Positions 30,334 to 39,217 of a DNA stretch of 64,000 nucleotides are shown in pieces. The notes under the pieces are model-generated. The model had not been told where the DNA came from, ran no database searches, and saw only the letters and a list, made by a program, of their open reading frames with translations. Source of the DNA: Actinomadura sp. NBRC 104425 (GTDB taxonomy: Bacteria > Actinomycetota > Actinomycetes > Streptosporangiales > Streptosporangiaceae); NCBI RefSeq assembly GCF_030269545.1, contig NZ_BSTN01000030.1, positions 1-64,000 of the forward strand, in the 5' to 3' direction. The translations under genes and the position numbers were made by a program. Each line of letters starts with the position of its first letter. Position 1 is the first letter of the stretch.

Positions 30334-31218
30334 ATGCGTACCGAGATAGCGGGAGCCTGGGCTCGGGCGGGCCGGGTCGGGGTGGCTCTGGTGGTTGTGG
30401 CCGGGGCGCTCTGTGGGTGTGAGCGGGAGATGGAGCGGGCCCCGGGGGCGGTGAGCAGTAGCGCGGTGGAGTCGGCTCCCAGCGCGACCCCCAAAGCGCG
30501 GAAGGCGGTCCCGACGCCGAAGGTGCCTCGGGGGACGCGGGCCGGGTACGTGGTGTTCGACAGGGAGAGCCGCAGGACGGTGCGGCAGTACCGGCCGCGC
30601 CAGGTGTTCCGGTCGGCGTCGGTGGTGAAGATCCTCATCGCGCTCGATCATCTGGAGCGGAGCCGGGACGTCGATCCGCGGCTGGGGTTGATGCTGCGGT
30701 CCAGTGACGACGCGGCGGCGACGGCGTTGTGGAGACGGGGTGGGCGCGGGGAGATCGTCGAGCGGATGGCGCGCAGGATGGGGCTCGCCGACACCAGGCC
30801 GCCGCCCGCGGACAGACCGGGGTTCTGGGGGTACACCGCGCTCAGCGCCGCGGACGTGGTGAAGGCGTACCGGTACCTGCTGGAGAGGGCGCGGCCCGAG
30901 CACCGCGATGTCGTGCTGCGGGAGCTGCGCAGGGCCACCCGGCGGGGGACGGACGGCTACGACCAGTTCTTCGGAATACCACGGACCGTGTCGAAGCCGT
31001 GGGCGGTCAAGCAGGGCTGGTCGGGCTTCGGGCAGGGCGCGTCCGGGGTGGTGCCGGGTGACCTGGGGTTGGGGCGGCCGGTCCTGCACACGACCGGGCT
31101 CGTGGGGCCGGGGGAGCGGTACGTCGTGGCGGTGCTCACACTGCAGCCGGCGGGGACGTCCTACGCCACGGCGGCCGCCAGGATCACGGCACTGACGCGA
31201 CAGGTGTGCACCCTGTGA
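30334..31218 (+). CDS. Beta-lactamase-like serine hydrolase lipoprotein, 294 aa
   Basis: A signal peptide with a lipobox-like end (GALCGC, about 25-30) is followed by a Pro/Ser/Ala linker. The domain from about 70 resembles a class A beta-lactamase/penicillin-binding fold: SASVVK is the S-x-x-K box, SSDDAA takes the place of the SDN loop, and WAVKQGWSGFG may be the KTG-like strand. The full class A motif set is not kept, so it is more likely a cell-wall-related serine hydrolase than a resistance enzyme. The ATG at 30334 is 48 bp after the tRNA, reading away from it. It is the first chromosomal gene to the right of element 2. Confidence 0.75.
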   Translation: MRTEIAGAWARAGRVGVALVVVAGALCGCEREMERAPGAVSSSAVESAPSATPKARKAVPTPKVPRGTRAGYVVFDRESRRTVRQYRPRQVFRSASVVKILIALDHLERSRDVDPRLGLMLRSSDDAAATALWRRGGRGEIVERMARRMGLADTRPPPADRPGFWGYTALSAADVVKAYRYLLERARPEHRDVVLRELRRATRRGTDGYDQFFGIPRTVSKPWAVKQGWSGFGQGASGVVPGDLGLGRPVLHTTGLVGPGERYVVAVLTLQPAGTSYATAAARITALTRQVCTL

Positions 31219-31440
31219 CCCCAGGGGCTCGTTTCTGATGTTGTCGCAGGTCAGAGGGTCTTTACGTTCTTTGCCCCGGCGTGGGGATCTGATAACGTCT
31301 GACCGGCTCCCGCGACGCGCGCCATGCGTCGTGGCCTGTCGTGGCCCGGGGAGGGACCCGGGGCGCGGCCGTGGCGCGCGAGGATGCGCCCCCTTTCGAG
31401 TTCAGACCAGTGAGCGGCCGCTGTCGGCAGCGGCGGCCGT

Positions 31441-31598
31441 GGCCGAATCCGTGTCCGGCGCCTGATGCGAGGACCGGAGCCGGGGACCCAAGTCGGGCCG
31501 ATCAGGCCCAGGGGTGAATCGGCGTGCCGGCGATGCGCGCCGTAGGGCTCTTCGATGCCCGAATCCGTCAGCTGACCCGGTAGGCGCGATGGGAGACA
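31441..31598 (+). ncRNA. c-di-AMP (ydaO/yuaA-type) riboswitch
   Basis: The conserved ydaO core elements occur in order: GCCGAATCC at the start, CGGGGACCCA, GGGGTGAATCGGC, then AGGGCTCTTCG and CCCGAATCCGTCAGCTGACC, ending in GTAGGCG. The ribosome binding site and ATG of a CHAP-domain cell-wall hydrolase follow within 14 bases. In actinomycetes this riboswitch class typically controls wall hydrolases (rpf- and CHAP/NlpC-type) and shuts them off at high c-di-AMP. The 31219-31440 part upstream holds the presumed promoter, but no clear -35/-10 pair is visible. Confidence 0.93.
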
Positions 31599-31611
31599 AG
31601 GAGTTCTCTGC

Positions 31612-32328
31612 ATGCCCGATCGAACCGCTTCTCAATCCCTCGAGGCTCGCCTGGGCGTGGGGGTGGCCGTGGGGACGGTGCTGGCCGGAGCCGTCGGCTT
31701 CGCCCTGCTCGGCCCTTCCGCCGAGCAGGAGCCCCGCGACAAGGGGACCGTCGCCCAGATGCGGGTGGAGACGGCGCACAAGAGCCTCTCCATCGGTGAC
31801 AAGCCCGAGGGGTACGCGGTGCCGATCCGCAAGGTCGAGCCGTCCGAGGCGATCCGCCTGGCCCTGGAGCAGGTCGGTGTCAAGGAGGGGCCCGGCCGGC
31901 AGACCAAGTACCACGACTGGTTCGTGTCGACGCCGAACGCGAAGATGACGGCCGAGCGCGACGGCGGTTTCAGCGTGGACGACTACAACGGCGCCGAGTG
32001 GTGCAACATGTTCGTGTCCTGGGTGGGCGCGCAGCTCGGTGTCAAGGACATGGGGTGGGACGCCTACACCGTCCAGCACGCCAGGTGGTTCGCCAAGAAG
32101 GGGCGCTGGGGGCACAAGGCCAAGCCCGGGGCCGTGGTGTTCTTCGACTGGCAGAACGGGCCCGACGGCGGCATCGGCGGAATCGACCATGTCGGCCTGG
32201 TCGTCAAGGACAACGGGGACGGCACCATCACCACCGTCGAGGGCAACACCAACGACGAGGTGGAGAAGCGGGTGCGGTCCAAGTCGCTCGTCGCCGGGTA
32301 CGGGTACCCGAACTACGACGCCGACTGA
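31612..32328 (+). CDS. CHAP-domain peptidoglycan hydrolase, 238 aa
   Basis: A Sec-type N-terminus with a hydrophobic segment (about 13-33, VGVAVGTVLAGAVGFALL) sends it outside. The C-terminal CHAP amidase/peptidase domain (about 80-238) has the catalytic Cys in GAEWCNMFVSW, the His in GIDHVGLVV and the Asn/Asp-type third residue in VEGNTND. Such enzymes cut peptide bonds or amides in peptidoglycan. The ATG at 31612 has ACAAGGAG nine bases upstream. Control by the riboswitch directly upstream is clear from position. Confidence 0.88.
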   Translation: MPDRTASQSLEARLGVGVAVGTVLAGAVGFALLGPSAEQEPRDKGTVAQMRVETAHKSLSIGDKPEGYAVPIRKVEPSEAIRLALEQVGVKEGPGRQTKYHDWFVSTPNAKMTAERDGGFSVDDYNGAEWCNMFVSWVGAQLGVKDMGWDAYTVQHARWFAKKGRWGHKAKPGAVVFFDWQNGPDGGIGGIDHVGLVVKDNGDGTITTVEGNTNDEVEKRVRSKSLVAGYGYPNYDAD

Positions 32329-32483
32329 CGGCCGGTGGGCGGGGGCGTCCGGTGCATGCCGGGCGCCCTTTGTCGTCTGGAATGCCGCAATCATTCACTA
32401 TTTTTGTGGTGTTTTCTACTCCGTCGTTGCAGTGGCCGGAAAGGTATCCGGCACGCGAGCAGGGACGGGGGGAGGACACGTCC

Positions 32484-35363
32484 ATGAGGGCAGGGCCGCA
32501 CGGGCACGTCCCGCACGGCCCTGACGTGAGCGTGGTCGTGATCGCCTACAACGACGCGGCCCGGCTGCCCCGGGCGGTCGGTTCGGCGCTGAGGCAGTCG
32601 CTCGGCGCCGTCGAGGTCGTGGTCGTGGACGACGGGAGCGCCGACGGGACCGGGCCGGTGGCCGAACGGCTGGCCGCCGCGCATCCGGGACGGGTGCGGG
32701 CGGTGCGGCTGCCGGCCAACTCCGGCGGGTGCGGCCGCCCGCGCAACGCGGGGGTGGAGCGGGCGCGCGGCCGGTACGTGATGTTCCTCGACAGCGACGA
32801 CGTCCTGGACCCGCACGCCTGCCTCAACCTGCTGACCGCGGCCGAGGACACCGGCGCCGACCTGGTCTCCGGGCTGTGCACGCGCGTCCGCACGGACCGG
32901 GGGCGGGGCCGGGAGCGCCCCTGGTACCCGTGGCTCTACCGGAGGACGGCGGTTTACGGCGCGCTGCGCGACAACCCGGACCTGTTGTACGACACCCTCG
33001 CCACCAACAAGCTCTACCGGCGCGCCTTCCTGGAGAGGCACGGGCTGCGGTTCGCGGAACGGCTGCACTACGAGGACCTGCTGTTCACGGCGGAGGCGTA
33101 CCTGGCGGCGTCGCGTACCGCGGTCATTCCGCACCGCGTCTACAACTGGCTGGTCGAGCCGCATGCGCGGTCCATCTCAAGCCGGCGTTCGGAACTGGCC
33201 AACTTCGCCGACCGGCTGGAGATCCACCGGCGCATCGACGCGCTGCTGCTGCGGCACGGCGACGAGGAGCTGCGGCTCGCCAAGGACGTCAAGTTCGTCA
33301 ACCACGACCTGCTGCTGTACATGCGCGACCTGCCGTGCCGCGACGCCGCCTACCGGGAGGGGTTCCGCACGCTGGCCGCCGACTATCTGGCCGGCCTCCA
33401 CCCCCGGGTGTACGAGGAGGCCAACCCCATGGCCGCCATCGCCGCGTACCTGTTGCGTGAGGGCGACCAGGACGGGGCGTTGGCGGCGGCGGAGTACCGG
33501 GGCGGCTCGTCGGTGCTCGGTACGCATTTGCACCGGCACGACGGACGCGTCTTCTGGAGCGGCCGGTACGCGTCGTCGGGCCGGGCACGCCGCATCCTGG
33601 ATGTGACGCGCCTGGGGCTGCAGCACTGCTCGCTCGGTGAGCTCCGCCCCCTCAACGTGGTCACCGGGCTGGCGGTGCGAGACGGCCGCGCGCGCTTGCG
33701 CGGGCACGTTCTGAACCCCCTGGGCAAGGTGGCGGGGGACGCGAGCTTGACGGCGGCCCTGGAGCTGTACGCCAGGAAGAGGCCCCAGCGGACGTTCCGC
33801 GTCGCGGCGACCGTCACCCATGCGGGCGACCGGCTCCTGTGGGAGGCGGACTTCGACCCCCGGCAGATCCGTCCCGTGGGCGCAGGCGACGCGGTGTGGG
33901 ACGTGCGGCTGCGTCTGGACGCGGACGGCGAGGAGGTTGTCACCCGGCTGTCCGGCAGGGAACTCGGCGGTTCGGCGGAGCACGTGCTGCTGCCGGTGCG
34001 CCCCCGCCTCTCACGGCTCGCGGCCCGGGGGCTGCGCCCCTACATCACCACCTGGGGGAACCTGGCCTTCGTCCTGCACAGGGACGGACGCGCGTGGCGC
34101 ATCGCCAGGGCGGCCGCGAGAACGCCCTTGGGGAGCCGTGCCCTCCGGGGCGCCCGTCGCTCGCTGGGAGCCGCGCAGCGCCTGCGCAGGGCGATACGGC
34201 GCGCGGCCACGTCCCGTGCCACCAAGAGGGCCCTGTTCAACCACGTGCTGAGCCGACTGCCCGTGCGCACGGGCACCGTCGTCTTCGAAAGCCACATGGG
34301 GCGCCACTACGCCGACAATCCCAAGTACATCCACCGCGAACTGTGCCGGGCCGGGGTCCCGGTACGGGCCGTGTGGGCCTACGAGTCCTCGCCCCGGGGC
34401 TTCCCCAGGGACGCCGTGCTGGTGCGCCGGAACTCGTGGGCGTACCACTGGGAACTGGCCCGCGCCCAGTTCTGGATCGACAACCAGGGATTCCCCGGCG
34501 GGCTGCGCAAGCGGCCGCAGACCACCTACATCCAGACCTGGCACGGTTCGGCCTACAAGCTCATGGGCTTCGACCAGCCCCGGATCAAGTCCGCCGGACG
34601 CGCCGAGCGCGAGCGGCTGAGCCGCATGGTGGACCGCTTCGACTGCTTCCTGATCCGATCGCGGCACGACGTCGACTCGCTCGTCAAAGGCCTCGGCGTA
34701 CGCGCCGAACTGCTGCCGGCCGGCTATCCCCGCAACGACCCGCTCGTCAACGGCGATCCCGGCACGGCCGCGGAGGCGCAGGCCCTGCGCCGCTCCCTGG
34801 GCCTGGGCGACGGGCGCAGGGTGGTGCTGTACGCGCCCACGTTCCGCCGCGGCCCGGACGGGCAGCCGGTGCGGTACGTCGAGCCGCCGATCGACCCGCA
34901 GCGGTTCGCCCGCGAACTCGGCGACGCGATGGTCCTGCTGGTGCGGCCGCACTACCTGTGCCGCGCCCGGCGGTGCGCGGCGGACGGCATCCGCGCCCTC
35001 GACGCCGACCGCCTGCCCGACGTCACGCCGCTGCTCCTGCTCGCCGACGCGCTGATCACCGACCACTCGTCCCTGATGTTCGACTACGCGCTGCTGGACC
35101 GCCCGATGATCCTGCACGTGCCCGACCCGCAGGCGCTGGGCGGCGGCTACTTCGACCTGACCGAGCACGCCCCGGGCCCGGTCACCGCCACCGAGGACGA
35201 CCTGGTGGCCGCCCTCGCCGACCTGGACCGCGTCGCGGCCCGCTACGCCCGGCGCCGCCGCGCCTTCGCCCGGCGGTTCGGCGAGTACGACCGGGGCACC
35301 GCCGCCCGCGCCGTCGTGGAGCGGTTCTTCACCACCGTCAGGGAGGGGGCCCGCGATGGCTGA
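32484..35363 (+). CDS. GT2 glycosyltransferase fused to CDP-glycerol:glycerophosphotransferase, 959 aa
   Basis: Residues about 14-230 are a GT-A family 2 domain, with SVVVIAYNDAARL, VVVDDGSADGTG and the DSDD motif. A ~250-residue middle region follows. From about 590 the protein is a CDP-glycerol glycerophosphotransferase (TagB/TagF type), with HYADNPKYIHREL, TWHGSAYKLMGFD, LYAPTFR, LVRPHY and ITDHSSLMFDYALLDRP. The fusion suggests synthesis of a teichoic-acid-like polymer made of polyol phosphate and sugar. The ATG at 32484 has a GGGGGGAGG site; the longer open frame upstream is not used. The stop overlaps the next gene by eight bases, so both act in one pathway. No TM segments. Confidence 0.85.
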   Translation: MRAGPHGHVPHGPDVSVVVIAYNDAARLPRAVGSALRQSLGAVEVVVVDDGSADGTGPVAERLAAAHPGRVRAVRLPANSGGCGRPRNAGVERARGRYVMFLDSDDVLDPHACLNLLTAAEDTGADLVSGLCTRVRTDRGRGRERPWYPWLYRRTAVYGALRDNPDLLYDTLATNKLYRRAFLERHGLRFAERLHYEDLLFTAEAYLAASRTAVIPHRVYNWLVEPHARSISSRRSELANFADRLEIHRRIDALLLRHGDEELRLAKDVKFVNHDLLLYMRDLPCRDAAYREGFRTLAADYLAGLHPRVYEEANPMAAIAAYLLREGDQDGALAAAEYRGGSSVLGTHLHRHDGRVFWSGRYASSGRARRILDVTRLGLQHCSLGELRPLNVVTGLAVRDGRARLRGHVLNPLGKVAGDASLTAALELYARKRPQRTFRVAATVTHAGDRLLWEADFDPRQIRPVGAGDAVWDVRLRLDADGEEVVTRLSGRELGGSAEHVLLPVRPRLSRLAARGLRPYITTWGNLAFVLHRDGRAWRIARAAARTPLGSRALRGARRSLGAAQRLRRAIRRAATSRATKRALFNHVLSRLPVRTGTVVFESHMGRHYADNPKYIHRELCRAGVPVRAVWAYESSPRGFPRDAVLVRRNSWAYHWELARAQFWIDNQGFPGGLRKRPQTTYIQTWHGSAYKLMGFDQPRIKSAGRAERERLSRMVDRFDCFLIRSRHDVDSLVKGLGVRAELLPAGYPRNDPLVNGDPGTAAEAQALRRSLGLGDGRRVVLYAPTFRRGPDGQPVRYVEPPIDPQRFARELGDAMVLLVRPHYLCRARRCAADGIRALDADRLPDVTPLLLLADALITDHSSLMFDYALLDRPMILHVPDPQALGGGYFDLTEHAPGPVTATEDDLVAALADLDRVAARYARRRRAFARRFGEYDRGTAARAVVERFFTTVREGARDG

Positions 35364-36639
35364 GCCCAGGGACGTGTTCATCGTGTGCAACAACACCGAC
35401 GCCGTGGGAGGCCTGCAACGGTGGGCGCACCACTTCGCGCGCCTGCTGGCCGGACGCGGGCACCGCGTCACCCTCGTCGGCGTCACCCACGCCGCCGAGC
35501 GGCACGACTACCAGGCGGACGGCTCGTACAGCGTCGTCACCCTGCACGAGCAGTGGCGGCCCCCCGCGATGGCGTGGCGCCCCCGCTCCGTCCGCCAGCG
35601 CCTCAACGTCGCCGCCTACGGACGCGACCTGTGGCGCACCAGGACCCTCCGCCAGGGGGCGGCACGCCTGTCGGAGATGTTCGCGGGGGCGCGCCCCGGC
35701 GGCGTGGTCATCGCGGCGCAGGTGTGGGCGATGGAGTGGGTCCGCGCCGCCGACACCGCCGGGCTCAAGGTCATCGGCATGACGCACGAGTCGTACGAGG
35801 CCACCCGCCGCTCGTCCCGCTACACCCGCGTCAGGGAGCTGTTCGCCCACTGCGACCGGCTGCTGGCGCTCACCGCCGAGGACGCCGACGCCTGGGCGCG
35901 CGACGGCATGACCAACGTCGGGCACATGCCCAACCCCCTGCACGTCACGCCGCGCCGCCTGCCGACGCTCGACGCGCCCATCGTGGCCTGCGTGGGGCGG
36001 CTGTCGGCCGAGAAGGGCGTGGACCTGCTGCTGGAGGCGTGGGCGCGGGTCGCGTCCCGGTACCCCGGCTGGCTGCTGCGCGTGTACGGGGCCGGTCCGG
36101 AGGAGGACGAGCTGCGCCGCCAGGCCGCCTCGATCCCCGAGATCGCCACGTCGGTGGAGTTCCGCGGTATCGTCTCCGACGTCGAGACGGCGCTCGCCGG
36201 CTCCTCGGTCTTCGTCCTGCCGTCCCGGGCCGAGGGGTTCCCGATGTCGGTGCTGGAGGCGATGGCCTACGGCCTGCCGACGGTGGCCTTCGACTGCGCT
36301 CCCGGCGTCCGGGCCCTGCTCACCGACGGGCAGGACGGGCTGCTCGTGCCGCCGGGCGACACCGCCGCCCTCGCGGAGGCGCTGGAGCGGCTCATCCGGG
36401 ACGACGCCCTGCGCCGGGCCATGGGGGCGCGGGCCCGCGCGTCGGTGGAGCGGTACCGTCCCGACGCCGTCCTGGACCGCTGGGAGAGGCTGTTCACGCT
36501 GCTGCACCGGACCGTGCCGCCCGTTCAGGAGCCGATTCCAAAAACATCTTTTGACGAGAAAATCACTGCTCCATGGCGGCGGATCAGAAGATCTCCGACC
36601 GGCGTACGGGCTGGTGAGGCCTCCGAGGTGGATATTTGA
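35356..36639 (+). CDS. GT4-family glycosyltransferase, 427 aa
   Basis: This is a GT-B fold enzyme of family 4. The N-terminal domain starts with a Gly-rich loop (NTDAVGGLQRWAHHFA). The C-terminal domain has VGRLSAEKGVDLLLEAW (about 214-230) and the donor-binding PSRAEGFPMSVLEAMAYG with the two conserved Glu. The last ~35 residues are low in similarity to the family, charged and of unusual composition, and the DNA there is briefly AT-rich. It overlaps the GT2/CDP-glycerol transferase gene and is probably part of the same wall-polymer pathway. Sugar and acceptor cannot be read from the sequence. Confidence 0.85.
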   Translation: MAEPRDVFIVCNNTDAVGGLQRWAHHFARLLAGRGHRVTLVGVTHAAERHDYQADGSYSVVTLHEQWRPPAMAWRPRSVRQRLNVAAYGRDLWRTRTLRQGAARLSEMFAGARPGGVVIAAQVWAMEWVRAADTAGLKVIGMTHESYEATRRSSRYTRVRELFAHCDRLLALTAEDADAWARDGMTNVGHMPNPLHVTPRRLPTLDAPIVACVGRLSAEKGVDLLLEAWARVASRYPGWLLRVYGAGPEEDELRRQAASIPEIATSVEFRGIVSDVETALAGSSVFVLPSRAEGFPMSVLEAMAYGLPTVAFDCAPGVRALLTDGQDGLLVPPGDTAALAEALERLIRDDALRRAMGARARASVERYRPDAVLDRWERLFTLLHRTVPPVQEPIPKTSFDEKITAPWRRIRRSPTGVRAGEASEVDI

Positions 36640-36702
36640 CCTCGGCTTTGCAGTGCCGCGATCTGCGCTGCCTGCCCGGTTTGTCGACGATTCCGACACT
36701 CA

Positions 36703-39162
36703 TTGCAGTTCGACCTATATTCCGGTGTTGTGGAAATCGTGGACGCGGGGTGGAAGCAGCCGCCTGGTGGGCGGCCGCGGCCGGACGACATCGCCGGACA
36801 GGCCGGGGCGGGGACCGAGCACGCCCGGACCGCCGCCGGTGCGCTCGGCGCGGGCTCCTCCGCGCCCGGCGAGCGGCGGGCGGGCGGCAAAGGCCCGCGC
36901 GACGCCGCACCAGGGTCTTGCGGAGAGACGGCGTCGGCGGCGGCCAAGGCGCCGGACGAGACGTCGGGCGACGCGCCGACCGAGATGCAGGACGAATCAT
37001 CAAGCAAGGCGTCGGGCGAGACGCCGGGCGAGGCCGCGCCGTCGGACGCGGGGCCGGACGGGGCCGGTGCCGCCAAGCCGGACTGCGGCCCCCCGGACGA
37101 GAGCAGGCCCCCGCGGGCCGGCGGACGGCCACCGGAGGAGCAGCCGCCCGCGCCCGCCCCGGCCGCGCCCGCAGCCGCGCAGGAGCAGGCGGAGGCACCG
37201 GAGCGGGGTAGGGGCCAGGGGGCCGGTGACCCTGGGGAGTCCCGCGACGAGTCGGGTGAGGACGCGCGCACCCGCGGCTCGGGGCGGCGGATGCCGATGC
37301 TGCAAGGCATGCAGGCCGCGGCGCGGCAACGCGCCGTGATCGCCGAGGCCCGGGTGCGGCTGGCCGACCGGCTGGGCTGCCAGCCCGGCGAGGCGCTGCA
37401 GCACCTGATCTGGCTGGCCCGCGACCTCGGCATGGATCTGGAGGAGACGGCCTCGCTGCTGGTCGGGGAGCGCCCGGCGGCCCGGGAGACGGGCGGCGAC
37501 CCGTACGCCGTGGTCCGGGAGACCGCGCTGCGGGCGCGCAGCAGCGCCGGGCGCGAGGACGTCGACCCCATGGTGGTCGTCGAGGAGCTGCTGGGGCGGC
37601 CGATCACCGAGGACGCCGAGGCCGACGCCGACCTGCTGGCCGCGACTCCGGACGATCCGGTGGCGCGGGCGGTCCTGGACGCGGCGATCGTCTCGGCGGC
37701 CTGGCTGGTGCCGGTCCGCTCGCCGGAGGAGCGCGTCGTCGACTTCGTCTACGCCGCGCTCAACGAGCAGGCCAAGGACCCGTTCGGCCGCGGCGTCCGC
37801 GAGCTGCGGGGGCGGCGGCTGCTGCGGGCCGACCCGGGCGTGGTGCTGAGCGGCCTGTTCGCCGCCCACGTCGACGTGCTGGAGACGGGGCGCCCGTTCT
37901 CCCGCGGCCCGTTCTGGTACACCACCAGCCTCAACGGCACCTCGCGCACCATGCGGGTCACCGTCCGGTCCGTGCGCGTCCCCACCGGCATCTGCATGGT
38001 CTGGCGCTTCCACGACGAGGAGGAGCGCACGGCGCGGCGGCTGGAGCAGGCCGAGCGGCTGGCGCGCATCGGGTTCGCCGAGTGGGACGTGGCGACGGGC
38101 GAGCAGGACTGGTCGCCGCAGATGCTGGCCAACTACGGCCGCACGGAGCAGGACGGGCCGGTCACGCTGAAGGAGCTGTCGCAGGTCGTGGTCCCCGAGG
38201 ACCTGCCGCTCGCCGAGGAAGCGCTGCACACCGTGCTGGACCGGCGCGAGCCCGTCCAGTACGAGCACCGCATCCGCACCCCGGACGGCGAGCGGCGGCA
38301 TCTGTGGCTGTACGCCGAGCCGGTGCTGGACTCCTCGGGCCTGCTGGTCGGCGTGCGGATGCTGACCCAGGACATCAGCCACCGCCGGTCCCTGGAGGGC
38401 GCCCTCGCCGAGACCCGCCGCGACCTGCTGCGCCTGCAGGGCCAGTCGGCCCGGGAGCGGCAGGTGGCGCTGGCGCTGCGCCGCGCGATCCTGCCGCCCG
38501 ACCTGATGCTGGCCGGGGCGAGCGGGCTGCGGGCCGCGGTCCGCAGCATCCCCGCCGAGAACACCGCGCGCATCGGCGGCGACTGGCATGTGACGCGGGT
38601 GCTGTCGGACGGGCGGGGGCTGTTCGCCGTCGGGGACTGCAGCGGCCACGGCCTGGCCGCCACCGCCGACATGGCGCGCATGCGGCACGGGCTGCTGGCC
38701 CTGTCCTACACCGGCGAGTCCGCCGGGCGCCTGATGGGCTGGCTGAACGACCTGGCCAACGATCTGGAGCCGACCGCCACCGGCACCGCCGTGATCGCCC
38801 ATTTCGAGCCGGAGACCTGCCGCATGAAGTGGTCGATCGCCGGCCATCCGCCGCCGCTGCTGGTGCGCGACGGGCGGGCCCGGCTGCTGGACGACACGCC
38901 CGACCCGCTGCTGGGCGCCTTCCCGCGGCTGACCTACCGGACGATCACCACGCAGCTGCAGCCGGGCGACCTGGTGGTGCTCTACACCGACGGCCTGGTG
39001 GAGCGGCGCGACAGCGACCTGGACGAGCAGATCGACCGGCTGGCCCGGATCGTGGAGAAGCACGACGGCGAGCCGGACCGGCTGCTGGACCTGGTGCTGA
39101 CCCGGATGGGCTACGACCCGTTCGCCGACGACACGACGCTGTTCATCGTCCGCGTGGCCTAG
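36703..39162 (+). CDS. ANTAR-PAS-PAS-PP2C (SpoIIE-type) phosphatase, up to 819 aa
   Basis: This is a regulatory serine phosphatase of the RsbU/SpoIIE kind. After ~190 residues of Ala/Pro/Gly-rich low-complexity sequence, residues about 200-256 resemble an ANTAR RNA-binding domain (AEARVRLADRLGCQPGEALQHL, then ARDLGMDLEETA). Two PAS folds follow at about 330-440 and 445-570. The PP2C domain runs from about 590 to the end, with the metal-binding motifs GGDWHVTR, VGDCSGHGLAA, YTDGLVERRD and DDTTLFIVRV all intact. The start is uncertain: TTG at 36703, GTG at 36730 or 36739. ANTAR in front of SpoIIE is uncommon; the role in sigma-factor control is inference. Confidence 0.82.
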   Translation: MQFDLYSGVVEIVDAGWKQPPGGRPRPDDIAGQAGAGTEHARTAAGALGAGSSAPGERRAGGKGPRDAAPGSCGETASAAAKAPDETSGDAPTEMQDESSSKASGETPGEAAPSDAGPDGAGAAKPDCGPPDESRPPRAGGRPPEEQPPAPAPAAPAAAQEQAEAPERGRGQGAGDPGESRDESGEDARTRGSGRRMPMLQGMQAAARQRAVIAEARVRLADRLGCQPGEALQHLIWLARDLGMDLEETASLLVGERPAARETGGDPYAVVRETALRARSSAGREDVDPMVVVEELLGRPITEDAEADADLLAATPDDPVARAVLDAAIVSAAWLVPVRSPEERVVDFVYAALNEQAKDPFGRGVRELRGRRLLRADPGVVLSGLFAAHVDVLETGRPFSRGPFWYTTSLNGTSRTMRVTVRSVRVPTGICMVWRFHDEEERTARRLEQAERLARIGFAEWDVATGEQDWSPQMLANYGRTEQDGPVTLKELSQVVVPEDLPLAEEALHTVLDRREPVQYEHRIRTPDGERRHLWLYAEPVLDSSGLLVGVRMLTQDISHRRSLEGALAETRRDLLRLQGQSARERQVALALRRAILPPDLMLAGASGLRAAVRSIPAENTARIGGDWHVTRVLSDGRGLFAVGDCSGHGLAATADMARMRHGLLALSYTGESAGRLMGWLNDLANDLEPTATGTAVIAHFEPETCRMKWSIAGHPPPLLVRDGRARLLDDTPDPLLGAFPRLTYRTITTQLQPGDLVVLYTDGLVERRDSDLDEQIDRLARIVEKHDGEPDRLLDLVLTRMGYDPFADDTTLFIVRVA

Positions 39163-39190
39163 CCGGCGGACGCGGCGGGCGATACTTTCT

Positions 39191-39204
39191 AACAATCGTT
39201 TGGT
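39191..39204. promoter_or_regulatory. KstR2-type operator upstream of fadE30
   Basis: AACAATCGTTTGGT fits the KstR2 half-site pattern AnCAA-N4-TTGnT (remembered consensus AnCAAGnnCTTGnT) and lies 14 bp before the fadE30 start. A second box of the same form is at 52758-52771. The kstR2 gene is in this operon. Confidence 0.8.
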
Positions 39205-39217
39205 AGAGTTCTGCGGT

